Assembly: GCA_021161105.1 (NCBI GenBank)
Contig: JAGHBG010000015.1
Location: 1 to 6,632, forward strand
Length of the DNA: 6,632 bases
Origin: Thermotogaceae bacterium
GTDB lineage: Bacteria; Thermotogota; Thermotogae; Thermotogales; Thermotogaceae
Reading direction: 5' to 3'
The translations under genes and the position numbers were made by a program. This document shows positions 1 to 5,518 of the stretch, one piece after another. The notes below the pieces were generated by a model. It did not search any database. It was not told the origin of the DNA and saw only the letters and a program-made list of their open reading frames with translations. Each line of letters begins with the position of its first letter. Positions within the stretch are counted from its first letter, which is position 1.

Positions 1-14
1 ACATCCGTCTTCAT
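1..14 (-). CDS. Start of next gene in the glp-type operon (partial, 4 codons visible)
   Basis: On the minus strand an ATG at 14-12 overlaps the TGA stop of the upstream oxidoreductase (ATGA overlap). It is preceded by AAGGTGAG, a good ribosome binding site three bases upstream. Only Met-Lys-Thr-Asp plus part of a codon is visible, so the product cannot be read. In Thermotoga-type genomes the BFD-domain oxidoreductase is, as I recall it, followed by a second FAD/NAD(P) oxidoreductase. That is the most likely product here, by inference only. Confidence 0.55.
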
Positions 15-1450
15 TCTCTCACCTTCCCATCAACGACCCAGGTGTTTCCAGATTTGAGCATTATTTCTGACATGTCAACACCAAGCTCGCGGGCAAGAAG
101 TTTTATAACTTTTGTTGCACAGAAATTGGCCTGACATCTTCCTGCCATCGCTCTCGTTCGGAACTTGATTCCGTCCAAAGTTTTCGCACCTCTTTTGATA
201 GCTTCTATCACTTCCCTTTCCGTAACCTTGTTACAGAAGCAGATTATCTTTCCAGCTTCTGGATCTTTTTTGATAATTTCATTCCATTCTTCTTCAGGAA
301 GGTCGGCAAAGTGAGTGATGCCTTTCCTTACTGGATTGAATGATTCATTCTTTTCAAGGGTTATTCCCAGATCTTCTTCTATGACTTTTTCAATAACATA
401 TTTGGCTATAGCTGGTGCTGCGGTAAGTCCTGGAGATCTTATGGCAATTACATTTACAAATCCCCAAACTTTATTGCTTTTTTTTATGAAAAAGTCCTTC
501 TGTGGACTTTCTGGTCTAAGGCCAGCGAAGGTTTTAAGCGCCATATTGAAAGGAATATCTGGCATAAGTTTTACAACCTTTTCCTTCACGAAATTCAATC
601 CTTCTGCTGTAGTGCTGAGATCGTCTTTCATTTCAGGTGGAAGGTCCTGTGCAGTTGGTCCGAGCAAAATTTCACCAGTTAGTGTTGGAACAACCAGTAT
701 TCCCTTGGATTTTTCCGTTGGAGTTGGAAATATAACTCTCTTCACCATCTTTGAAACATTACTATCTAGAAGTATGTATTCACCTTTTCTTGGATGAATT
801 GGAACATATTCAGCTCCAGCCATCTTTGATATTTCATCACCATAAAGCCCGGCTGCATTTATAACAAGATCCGCTTTATGTTCTCCTTTGTCAGTTATAA
901 CTTTTCTGACTTTGCCATCTTTTACCTCTATATCAACAACTTTTTCGTTTAAGAAAAGTTTTGCACCATTGTCCAAAGCATTTTCAACCGCTGCTATAGC
1001 TGCGTCCCATGGGAAAATAACGCCAGCTGTTGGAGCGTAAAGGGCGTATTTAACTTCGGGGTTGAGATGGGGTTCCATTGACAAAACTTCATCTCTATCG
1101 AGGATCTTTAAGTCTGGAACACCATTTATTTCTCCCCTTTTAAGAAGCTCCTTTAATGTTTCAAGTTCTTCGTTGTTGAATGCAACAACTAAGGAACCTG
1201 TTCTCTTAACTTTAACATCCAGCTCTTTTGAAATCTCTTCATACATTGCATTTCCTTTTGCACACAAAGCTGCCCTCAGTGTTCCTGGTTCGTCATCATA
1301 TCCGGCATGGACAATTCCGGAGTTTGCTTTTGTAACTCCCCAGGCTACATCTGCTTCCTTTTCTATGATTGATACATCAAATCCATACCTTGTAAGCTCT
1401 CTTGATACTAAAGAACCAACAATTCCGGCTCCAATAACGACCGCTTTCAT
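11..1450 (-). CDS. FAD-dependent glycerol-3-phosphate dehydrogenase-type oxidoreductase with C-terminal BFD [2Fe-2S] domain
   Basis: Predicted 479-residue flavoprotein of the DAO/GlpA class. It probably oxidises glycerol 3-phosphate to dihydroxyacetone phosphate and passes the electrons on through an iron-sulfur centre. The N-terminus (MKAVVIGAGIVGS) carries the GxGxxG dinucleotide-binding fold with glycines at 7, 9 and 12; VINAAGLYGD near 197-205 and GLRPESP near 310-316 are typical DAO elements. Residues about 400-460 form a BFD-like domain with the cysteine pattern CxC (404, 406) and CxxxxC (439, 444) for a [2Fe-2S] cluster. I chose the ATG at 1450, not one eight codons upstream, because AGGAGGTGA lies four bases before it and the fold begins immediately. 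The gene starts 11 bp after the glpP stop, and that stop overlaps the ribosome binding site, so both are in one operon. The link to glpP supports a glycerol-3-phosphate substrate; 2-hydroxyglutarate oxidase (LhgO-like) is the main alternative. Confidence 0.87.
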   Translation of the reverse strand: MKAVVIGAGIVGSLVSRELTRYGFDVSIIEKEADVAWGVTKANSGIVHAGYDDEPGTLRAALCAKGNAMYEEISKELDVKVKRTGSLVVAFNNEELETLKELLKRGEINGVPDLKILDRDEVLSMEPHLNPEVKYALYAPTAGVIFPWDAAIAAVENALDNGAKLFLNEKVVDIEVKDGKVRKVITDKGEHKADLVINAAGLYGDEISKMAGAEYVPIHPRKGEYILLDSNVSKMVKRVIFPTPTEKSKGILVVPTLTGEILLGPTAQDLPPEMKDDLSTTAEGLNFVKEKVVKLMPDIPFNMALKTFAGLRPESPQKDFFIKKSNKVWGFVNVIAIRSPGLTAAPAIAKYVIEKVIEEDLGITLEKNESFNPVRKGITHFADLPEEEWNEIIKKDPEAGKIICFCNKVTEREVIEAIKRGAKTLDGIKFRTRAMAGRCQANFCATKVIKLLARELGVDMSEIMLKSGNTWVVDGKVRE

Positions 1451-1461
1451 GAAGTCACCTC

Positions 1462-2007
1462 CTACATGTTCCACAGTTCAACCTTACTCGTTGAAACTGC
1501 TACAGCTCCAGCTTTTATAGCCTGTTCTACGTGTTCTTTTGTCCTGATTAATCCTCCTGCTATAACTTTTCCATTGAACCTTGAACAAGCTTCTTTTATA
1601 AGTTCTGGTGAGACTCCAGGGAGCACTTCAAGGAAATCTGGAGAAAGATCGTTTGCTTGAGAAATACCGTTTATAAGAGCGTTGGAATCTACTAAGAAAA
1701 GTCTTTGTATTATGTAAAGGTTCATTTTTCTTGCTTGTTTTAAAAGAGCAATGTGAGTGGAAATAATTCCATCTGCTCCTACTCGCTCTTTCAAAAATTC
1801 AAGGGAGAATTTATCAGCTTTCAATCCTTTTACAAGATCTATGTGGACAAATACAATTTTTTCTTGTTTTTTAAGCTGCAAAGCAACATCTTCAACTTCC
1901 AGGATACTTCCGCTCAGTATGAATACAATTTTTGATGGAGATGATAATGCAATTTCAACCGTTGAAACATCCCTTATTGCCGGTATAACCTTGACTTTTC
2001 CTTGCAA
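1462..2007 (-). CDS. glpP: GlpP family glycerol-3-phosphate-responsive mRNA antiterminator
   Basis: Predicted 181-residue cytoplasmic RNA-binding regulator of the G3P_antiterm family. In Bacillus, GlpP with bound glycerol 3-phosphate prevents termination in leaders of glp genes. Family hallmarks visible are VIPAIRD at 7-13, VHIDL at 54-58, DGIIST at 79-84, QRLFLVDS at 101-108, LPGV at 129-132, IAGGLI at 149-154 and AVSTSKVELW at 170-179, consistent with a TIM-barrel-like phosphate-binding fold. Length is normal for the family. The start is the TTG at 2007-2005, since GAGGTGA lies five bases upstream and the homologous protein begins just before VIPAIRD; a longer reading from 2040 would run through a terminator hairpin. 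It is the first gene of an operon with a glycerol-3-phosphate dehydrogenase-type protein. The hairpin directly in front suggests autogenous control by antitermination (inference). Confidence 0.9.
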   Translation of the reverse strand: MQGKVKVIPAIRDVSTVEIALSSPSKIVFILSGSILEVEDVALQLKKQEKIVFVHIDLVKGLKADKFSLEFLKERVGADGIISTHIALLKQARKMNLYIIQRLFLVDSNALINGISQANDLSPDFLEVLPGVSPELIKEACSRFNGKVIAGGLIRTKEHVEQAIKAGAVAVSTSKVELWNM

Positions 2008-2021
2008 AGCTATCACCTCAC

Positions 2022-2085
2022 AAAAATAAGAGACCCCCAAAAGAAGCCCGGTAAAACCGTTTGCCTCCTTCTGGGGGTCTCTTAT
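2022..2085 (-). terminator. Leader hairpin with U-tail ahead of glpP (candidate GlpP-controlled terminator)
   Basis: On the minus-strand RNA, bases 2085-2073 (ATAAGAGACCCCC) pair perfectly with 2038-2026, giving a 13-bp stem. Inside it, AGAAG (2072-2068) pairs with CTTCT (2046-2042), and CGGT/ACCG (2059-2056 with 2052-2049) closes a small loop. The 3' arm runs into five T residues (2026-2022), as in an intrinsic terminator. It stands between the promoter and the TTG start of glpP, so it would stop transcription of the operon unless overcome. The T-rich tail exists only on the minus side, so the element is directional. Confidence 0.75.
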
Positions 2086-2116
2086 AGTCTCTATCCCCTA
2101 TTCAAATTTCACTTCT

Positions 2117-2125
2117 ATTATATCA
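2117..2125 (-). promoter_or_regulatory. Extended -10 promoter of the glpP operon
   Basis: The minus strand reads TGATATAAT, a perfect -10 hexamer (2122-2117) with the TGn extension. No convincing -35 box lies 16-18 bp upstream, as is common for extended -10 promoters. The predicted start is near 2110, giving a leader of about 100 nt before the TTG of glpP. Confidence 0.65.
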
Positions 2126-2158
2126 CAAAAATTTTTCCGTGTGGTAGTTTAAAATATT

Positions 2159-2186
2159 TTGCAAAATTCAAAGAGTGTGCTATACT
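2159..2186 (+). promoter_or_regulatory. Promoter of the antitoxin-like gene / ABC ATPase unit
   Basis: TTGCAA (2159-2164), a 16-bp spacer, then TATACT (2181-2186), with TG at 2178-2179 giving an extended -10. The predicted transcript starts near 2193, about 33 bases before the GTG start. It diverges from the glpP promoter, and the two -10 boxes are about 60 bp apart. Confidence 0.6.
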
Positions 2187-2225
2187 TTACAACAAGATGA
2201 CTATAATTCTGGTCAGGTGATTTTT

Positions 2226-2483
2226 GTGGATATTGAGAGGATAAAATTCAGCAGTCTGGCGGATGCAAAGGCGAAGTTTTCTAAAATTGTGGAGGAAGCA
2301 AGGACAAAGGACGTTATTGTTACAAAAAATGGCGTTCCAGTTGTTGTAATCATTGATTTTGAGAAATATACAAAAATTATGAAATTCTTAGATGAAACGA
2401 GGGATCTTTATCTACTGGATTTGGGAGATGTTTCCAGTGTAAAAAAGGTAGATATAGATTTTGAAGGTGTTGAGGAGGTGTGA
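2226..2483 (+). CDS. Phd/YefM-type antitoxin-like protein, no toxin partner visible
   Basis: Predicted 85-residue protein. Residues 5-55 match the Phd/YefM N-terminal pattern: an ERIKFSSLADAKAKFSKIV helix segment, then EEARTKDVIVTKNGVPVVVI, in which the 'TKNGxPVVVI' strand is diagnostic. Members usually bind DNA as dimers, repress their own promoter, and neutralise a RelE/Doc-type toxin through the C-terminal tail. The tail here is acidic (about residues 55-85), as expected for a toxin-binding segment. The start is GTG at 2226, with AGGTGA five bases upstream; an in-frame GTG at 2217 lies inside that binding site. No RelE, Doc or PIN gene follows. Instead the stop is three bases before the TTG start of an ABC ATPase, whose GAGGAGGTG ribosome site lies within the last antitoxin codons. 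It may be an orphan antitoxin or a regulator adopted by the transporter gene. Confidence 0.75.
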   Translation: MDIERIKFSSLADAKAKFSKIVEEARTKDVIVTKNGVPVVVIIDFEKYTKIMKFLDETRDLYLLDLGDVSSVKKVDIDFEGVEEV

Positions 2484-2486
2484 GCT

Positions 2487-3590
2487 TTGGCGCAGGTTAG
2501 GCTTGAGCATGTATGGAAGATTTATGACAATGGGGTCGAGGCGGTTAAAGATGCAAATGTGATAGTGGAAGATAAGGAATTCCTCGTGCTATTGGGACCA
2601 TCAGGTTGTGGAAAGACCACCACACTCAGAATGATAGCGGGTCTTGAAGAGATAACTAGAGGAAAGATTTACATTGATGGCAAAGTAGTTAACGATGTAG
2701 AGCCAAAAGACAGAGACATAGCTATGGTTTTCCAGAACTATGCGCTTTATCCTCATATGACTGTCTATGAAAATATGGCCTTTGGACTTAAGCTCAGAAA
2801 GTTTCCAAAAGATGAAATTGATAGAAGAGTTAAAGAAGCAGCAAGAATTCTTGGTATAGAGAATCTTCTTGATAGAAAGCCAAGGCAGCTTTCTGGTGGA
2901 CAGAGGCAGAGGGTTGCAGTAGGAAGAGCGATTGTTAGAAATCCAAAAGTCTTCCTGTTTGACGAACCACTATCCAACCTTGATGCAAAATTGAGGGTTC
3001 AGATGAGGGCTGAACTTAAAAAACTCCATCAGAGGTTGGAAGCAACTATAGTTTACGTTACCCACGACCAGGTTGAAGCGATGACTATGGCAAATAAGAT
3101 AGTTGTTATGAAAGATGGGAGATTACAGCAGGTAGGTGATCCTTATACCATATACAACAAGCCTGCTAATATCTTCGTTGCTGGTTTTATCGGCTCACCA
3201 GCTATGAACTTTATAAATGCAAAGATTGTTAGAGGTGAGGGAGGACTCTGGGTACAGACTTCAGGATTCAAAGTTAAGGTTCCAAAAACTTACGAAGATG
3301 CTCTTGCAGATTATATAGATAAGGATGTCATCTTTGGAATAAGACCAGAAAATATTTACGATAAAATGTTTGCTCTCGCACCGACCGAAGAAAATACTAT
3401 AAGAGGCATGGTAGATGTTGTGGAACCTTTGGGAAGCGAAACGATTCTTCATGTGAAGGTTGGAGACAACCTGATCACTGCAAAAGTTGATCCAAAAACC
3501 AGAGCGCAGGAAGGTCAAGAAATCGATCTTGTATTAGATATGGGAGCAATGCATATTTTTGATAAAGATACAGAGCAAGCTGTTATCTGA
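2487..3590 (+). CDS. ugpC: Sugar/glycerol-phosphate ABC transporter ATP-binding protein (UgpC/MsmK/MalK type)
   Basis: Predicted 367-residue ATPase subunit of a CUT1-type carbohydrate importer, acting at the inner face of the membrane. All ABC motifs are intact: Walker A GPSGCGKTT at 37-45, Q-loop Gln83 in VFQNYALYPH, signature LSGGQ at 135-139, Walker B VFLFDE at 155-160, D-loop SNLDA at 163-167 and switch His193. The C-terminal part (about 235-367) is the OB/TOBE domain, with the typical NFINAKIV and FGIRPENI segments. Length is standard for MalK/UgpC. The start is TTG at 2487, preceded by GAGGAGGTG. It is translationally coupled to the upstream Phd-like gene, and a terminator follows directly, so no permease or binding protein belongs to this operon. 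Stand-alone ATPases of this type can serve several importers; whether this one imports glycerol 3-phosphate or sugars cannot be told. Confidence 0.93.
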   Translation: MAQVRLEHVWKIYDNGVEAVKDANVIVEDKEFLVLLGPSGCGKTTTLRMIAGLEEITRGKIYIDGKVVNDVEPKDRDIAMVFQNYALYPHMTVYENMAFGLKLRKFPKDEIDRRVKEAARILGIENLLDRKPRQLSGGQRQRVAVGRAIVRNPKVFLFDEPLSNLDAKLRVQMRAELKKLHQRLEATIVYVTHDQVEAMTMANKIVVMKDGRLQQVGDPYTIYNKPANIFVAGFIGSPAMNFINAKIVRGEGGLWVQTSGFKVKVPKTYEDALADYIDKDVIFGIRPENIYDKMFALAPTEENTIRGMVDVVEPLGSETILHVKVGDNLITAKVDPKTRAQEGQEIDLVLDMGAMHIFDKDTEQAVI

Positions 3591-3606
3591 TCTTTTTACT
3601 TCTCTC

Positions 3607-3639
3607 AAACGCCCCGAAAAATGTCGGGGCGTTTTTTTA
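3607..3639 (+). terminator. Intrinsic terminator after the ABC ATPase gene
   Basis: AAACGCCCCGA (3607-3617) pairs perfectly with TCGGGGCGTTT (3624-3634) around a six-base loop, and a run of T residues follows. It begins 17 bases after the ATPase stop and separates that unit from rocD. Confidence 0.93.
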
Positions 3640-3644
3640 TTTTA

Positions 3645-3674
3645 TTAAAGATTCGTGTTATTATCCAATATAGA
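3645..3674 (+). promoter_or_regulatory. Probable rocD promoter region
   Basis: Two overlapping candidates are visible. One is TTAAAG (3645-3650), an 18-bp spacer and TATAGA (3669-3674). The other is an extended -10 TGTTATTAT (3656-3664) without a clear -35. A promoter is expected here because a strong terminator lies immediately upstream; which candidate is used cannot be decided. Confidence 0.4.
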
Positions 3675-3697
3675 ACTAAACAAAAGGGGGTTGGAAA

Positions 3698-4897
3698 ATG
3701 GGATATCTTACAGATGCCCATATAAAGCTTAATGAGGAATATGGAGCTCATAACTACAAGCCCTTGCCAGTTGTTCTTGAGAGAGGAGAAGGAGTGTGGG
3801 TATGGGATGTTGAAGGCAGAAAGTATATAGACATGCTATCTTCTTATTCTGCATTGAACCACGGGCATAGACATCCGAAGATCATGAAGGCGCTTTTTGA
3901 GCAGGCTCAGAGGCTTACATTAACTTCAAGAGCTTTCCATAACGATGTGCTGGGAAGGTTTTTTAAGAAGATGCATGATGTCACAGGCTATGATAAAACT
4001 TTACCAATGAATACCGGGGCTGAAGCTGTTGAAACTGCACTTAAGATAGCAAGAAAGTGGGGGTATTACAAAAAAGGTGTTCCAAAGAATGAGGGCGAAA
4101 TAATTGTAATGGAGAACAACTTTCACGGAAGAACGATAACGATAATTACTTTCTCTACAACAGAACAATACAGAGACGGTTTTGGCCCTTATACCCCGGG
4201 ATTCAAAGTAGTTAAGTATGGAGACATAAAAGCTGTGGAAGAGGCAGTTACAGATAGAACCATAGCTGTCCTTGCAGAGCCGATACAGGGAGAAGGGGGG
4301 ATTATAGTACCACCTGAAGGCTATTTGAAGGAATTGAGACGGCTTACAAAAGAAAAGAATATTCTTTTGATATTTGATGAAATACAAACAGGACTTGGAA
4401 GAACAGGTAAGATGTTCGCTTTTGAATGGGAAGATGCAAGGCCAGATATGCTTATACTTGGTAAAGCTCTCGGTGGAGGAGTGTATCCGGTATCTGTGGT
4501 TCTTACAAGCAACGAAATAATGGATGTGATAAAGCCCGGAGACCATGGTTCAACCTTTGGAGGGAATCCTCTTGGAACTGCTGTTGCAATAGCTGCGATT
4601 GACGTGCTTATTGAAGAAAACCTTCCACAAAACGCTCTTGAGATGGGAAGATACTTTATGGATCAATTGAAGAAGATTAACTCACCTGTTACAAAAGAAG
4701 TAAGAGGAAAAGGTTTAATGATAGGAGTTCAAACAACAATCCCTGCAAAAGAGATATGTCTTAAAATGAAGGATTACGGGGTACTTGCCTACTATGCGCA
4801 CGATTATGTGTTGAGATTTGCTCCACCTCTCATTATAAAGAAAGAAGAAATAGACTGGGCAATGGAAAGAATAGAGAAAGTGTTTAATGAACTTTGA
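3698..4897 (+). CDS. rocD: Ornithine aminotransferase (ornithine--oxo-acid transaminase)
   Basis: Predicted 399-residue class III, PLP-dependent cytoplasmic enzyme. It moves the delta-amino group of ornithine to 2-oxoglutarate, giving glutamate semialdehyde (in equilibrium with pyrroline-5-carboxylate) and glutamate, and so links arginine and proline metabolism. The ornithine aminotransferase hallmarks are strong: SSYSALNHGHRHPK at 48-61 with the substrate-contacting Tyr50, LTLTSRAFHN at 73-82, NTGAEAVETA at 105-114, NFHGRT at 141-146 with Arg145, EPIQGEGG at 194-201, DEIQTGLGRTGK at 227-238 with Asp227 for the pyridine nitrogen, and GKALGGGVYPVS at 255-266 with Lys256 as the PLP Schiff-base residue. 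HGSTFGGNPL (283-292) is also typical. ATG 3698 follows AAAGGGGG at a seven-base spacing. The gene stands alone between two terminators. A close alternative in class III would be ArgD, but the YSALN and TSRAF signatures favour RocD. Confidence 0.9.
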   Translation: MGYLTDAHIKLNEEYGAHNYKPLPVVLERGEGVWVWDVEGRKYIDMLSSYSALNHGHRHPKIMKALFEQAQRLTLTSRAFHNDVLGRFFKKMHDVTGYDKTLPMNTGAEAVETALKIARKWGYYKKGVPKNEGEIIVMENNFHGRTITIITFSTTEQYRDGFGPYTPGFKVVKYGDIKAVEEAVTDRTIAVLAEPIQGEGGIIVPPEGYLKELRRLTKEKNILLIFDEIQTGLGRTGKMFAFEWEDARPDMLILGKALGGGVYPVSVVLTSNEIMDVIKPGDHGSTFGGNPLGTAVAIAAIDVLIEENLPQNALEMGRYFMDQLKKINSPVTKEVRGKGLMIGVQTTIPAKEICLKMKDYGVLAYYAHDYVLRFAPPLIIKKEEIDWAMERIEKVFNEL

Positions 4898-4912
4898 ATA
4901 TAAATGAATGTC

Positions 4913-4944
4913 AAAAATCCCCCGCTTCTCGCGGGGGATTTTTT
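4913..4944. terminator. Bidirectional terminator shared by rocD and the tRNA cluster
   Basis: AAAAATCCCCCGC (4913-4925) pairs perfectly with GCGGGGGATTTTT (4931-4943) around a five-base loop. T residues follow on the plus strand, and the A-run on the left gives T residues on the minus strand, so it can stop rocD transcripts and the leftward tRNA transcripts. It begins 15 bases after the rocD stop and practically touches the tRNA-Gly 3' end. Confidence 0.9.
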
Positions 4945-5019
4945 TGGAGCGGGCAACGGGATTCGAACCCGCGACCTCCTGCTTGGCAAGCAGGCGCTCT
5001 ACCGCTGAGCTATGCCCGC
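4945..5019 (-). tRNA. tRNA-Gly (anticodon GCC)
   Basis: A 75-nt cloverleaf on the minus strand. Acceptor GCGGGCA pairs with TGCCCGC, the D-stem is GCTC/GAGC, the anticodon stem is CCTGC/GCAGG around loop TTGCCAA, and the T-arm GCGGG-TTCGAAT-CCCGT has one terminal G-T pair. The discriminator is T and CCA is encoded. It is the last gene of the three-tRNA cluster, six bases after tRNA-Leu. Confidence 0.97.
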
Positions 5020-5025
5020 ATGCCT

Positions 5026-5113
5026 TGGTGCGAGAGGTGGGACTTGAACCCACACGGGCTCAACGCCCATCGGATTCTAAGTCCGACGCGTCTGCCAGTT
5101 CCGCCACTCTCGC
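5026..5113 (-). tRNA. tRNA-Leu (anticodon TAG)
   Basis: An 88-nt class II tRNA on the minus strand. Acceptor GCGAGAG pairs with CTCTCGC, the anticodon stem is TCGGA/TCCGA around loop CTTAGAA, and a long variable arm is built on GGGC/GCCC. The T-arm is GTGGG-TTCAAGT-CCCAC. The discriminator is A and CCA is encoded. It lies three bases after the tRNA-Lys discriminator. Confidence 0.97.
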
Positions 5114-5116
5114 TTA

Positions 5117-5189
5117 TGACCCGGGCGGGATTCGAACCCGCGGCCCCCTGATTAAAAGTCAGGTGCTCTGCCTGCTGAGCTACCGGGTC
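5117..5189 (-). tRNA. tRNA-Lys (anticodon TTT), CCA not encoded
   Basis: A 73-nt cloverleaf on the minus strand. Acceptor GACCCGG pairs with CCGGGTC, the D-stem is GCTC/GAGC, the anticodon stem is CCTGA/TCAGG around loop CTTTTAA, and the T-arm is GCGGG-TTCGAAT-CCCGC. After the discriminator A the sequence is TAA, not CCA, so the end must be added by the CCA-adding enzyme, unlike its two neighbours. It is the first gene of the cluster. Confidence 0.97.
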
Positions 5190-5209
5190 ACTTTCACACC
5201 GCAGGAAGG

Positions 5210-5238
5210 ATTTTATCATCCGCATTTTAGTTTTTCAA
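5210..5238 (-). promoter_or_regulatory. Promoter of the tRNA Lys-Leu-Gly cluster
   Basis: On the minus strand TTGAAA (5238-5233), a 17-bp spacer and TAAAAT (5215-5210), with TGA just before the -10. The predicted start near 5203 lies about 13 bases before the tRNA-Lys 5' end. This is the best-matching promoter in the window. Confidence 0.75.
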
Positions 5239-5263
5239 GACCCGTGTGTTATGTAATTGTAGA

Positions 5264-5288
5264 TAGGTCCAGAGATAGTACCCAATTT
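5264..5288 (+). repeat. Left inverted repeat of the insertion sequence
   Basis: This 25-base stretch contains the core ATAGTACCCA and aligns without gaps, in inverted orientation, with 6603-6627: 20 of 25 bases match, including the 10-base core and flanking GGTC and TTT blocks. The outer boundary is uncertain. Confidence 0.7.
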
Positions 5289-5313
5289 AGGATAAGGGAA
5301 AGAGCCAAAGAAG

Positions 5314-5342
5314 TGGACAACATAAAAGATACGAGATATAAA
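5314..5342 (+). promoter_or_regulatory. Candidate transposase promoter
   Basis: TGGACA (5314-5319), a 17-bp spacer and TATAAA (5337-5342): five of six consensus bases in both boxes. A transcript would begin near 5349 and carry a leader of about 170 nt that includes both arms of the 5410-5516 inverted repeat. Confidence 0.5.
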
Positions 5343-5409
5343 AGCTACGATGGGGTTAAGCATATTGTGGATAGATATAACAATGGGGAGGGAATAACAA
5401 GGTCAAAAA

Positions 5410-5516
5410 TAGGCCACCTCCTCATCTCTATCCTCAATAAAGTTAACGCTAAATTCTTCAGAAGGATAATCCCCTTACATCCCTTCAAAACTTCATTGCC
5501 AAGAGGAGGTGGCTTG
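5410..5516 (+). promoter_or_regulatory. Inverted repeat that can mask the transposase ribosome binding site
   Basis: GCCACCTCCTC (5413-5423) is the exact complement of GAGGAGGTGGC (5503-5513), which contains the transposase Shine-Dalgarno sequence six bases before its ATG. Three more pairs, two of them G-U, extend the stem outwards to 5410/5516. The 79-nt loop holds a further six-base pairing, TATCCT (5429-5434) with AGGATA (5463-5468). In RNA from upstream, the stem would hide the ribosome site. Confidence 0.6.
5443..5470 (+). promoter_or_regulatory. Weak candidate promoter inside the leader loop
   Basis: TTAACG (5443-5448), a 16-bp spacer and GATAAT (5465-5470). A transcript from here would start near 5477, after the anti-ribosome-site arm but before the ribosome site, and so would escape the hairpin. 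The match is modest and could be chance. Confidence 0.25.
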
Positions 5517-5518
5517 AT

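Noticed and set aside
2008..2040. Upstream extension of GlpP by 11 residues
   Set aside because: It would be translated from inside the terminator hairpin and has no ribosome site, whereas TTG 2007 has GAGGTGA at correct spacing and matches the family N-terminus.
2197..2220. Seven-codon frame (MTIILVR) between the promoter and the Phd-like gene
   Set aside because: It has no ribosome site, would begin almost at the transcript 5' end, and shows no run of regulatory codons that would suggest attenuation.
4715..5053. Minus-strand open frames overlapping the end of rocD and the tRNA genes
   Set aside because: They are opposite a strongly supported enzyme gene and within tRNA sequences, with no recognisable protein features.
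4908..5243. Plus-strand open frame running through the tRNA region
   Set aside because: It lies antisense to three well-formed tRNA genes and includes a terminator hairpin; such GC-rich structured DNA is often free of stops by chance.
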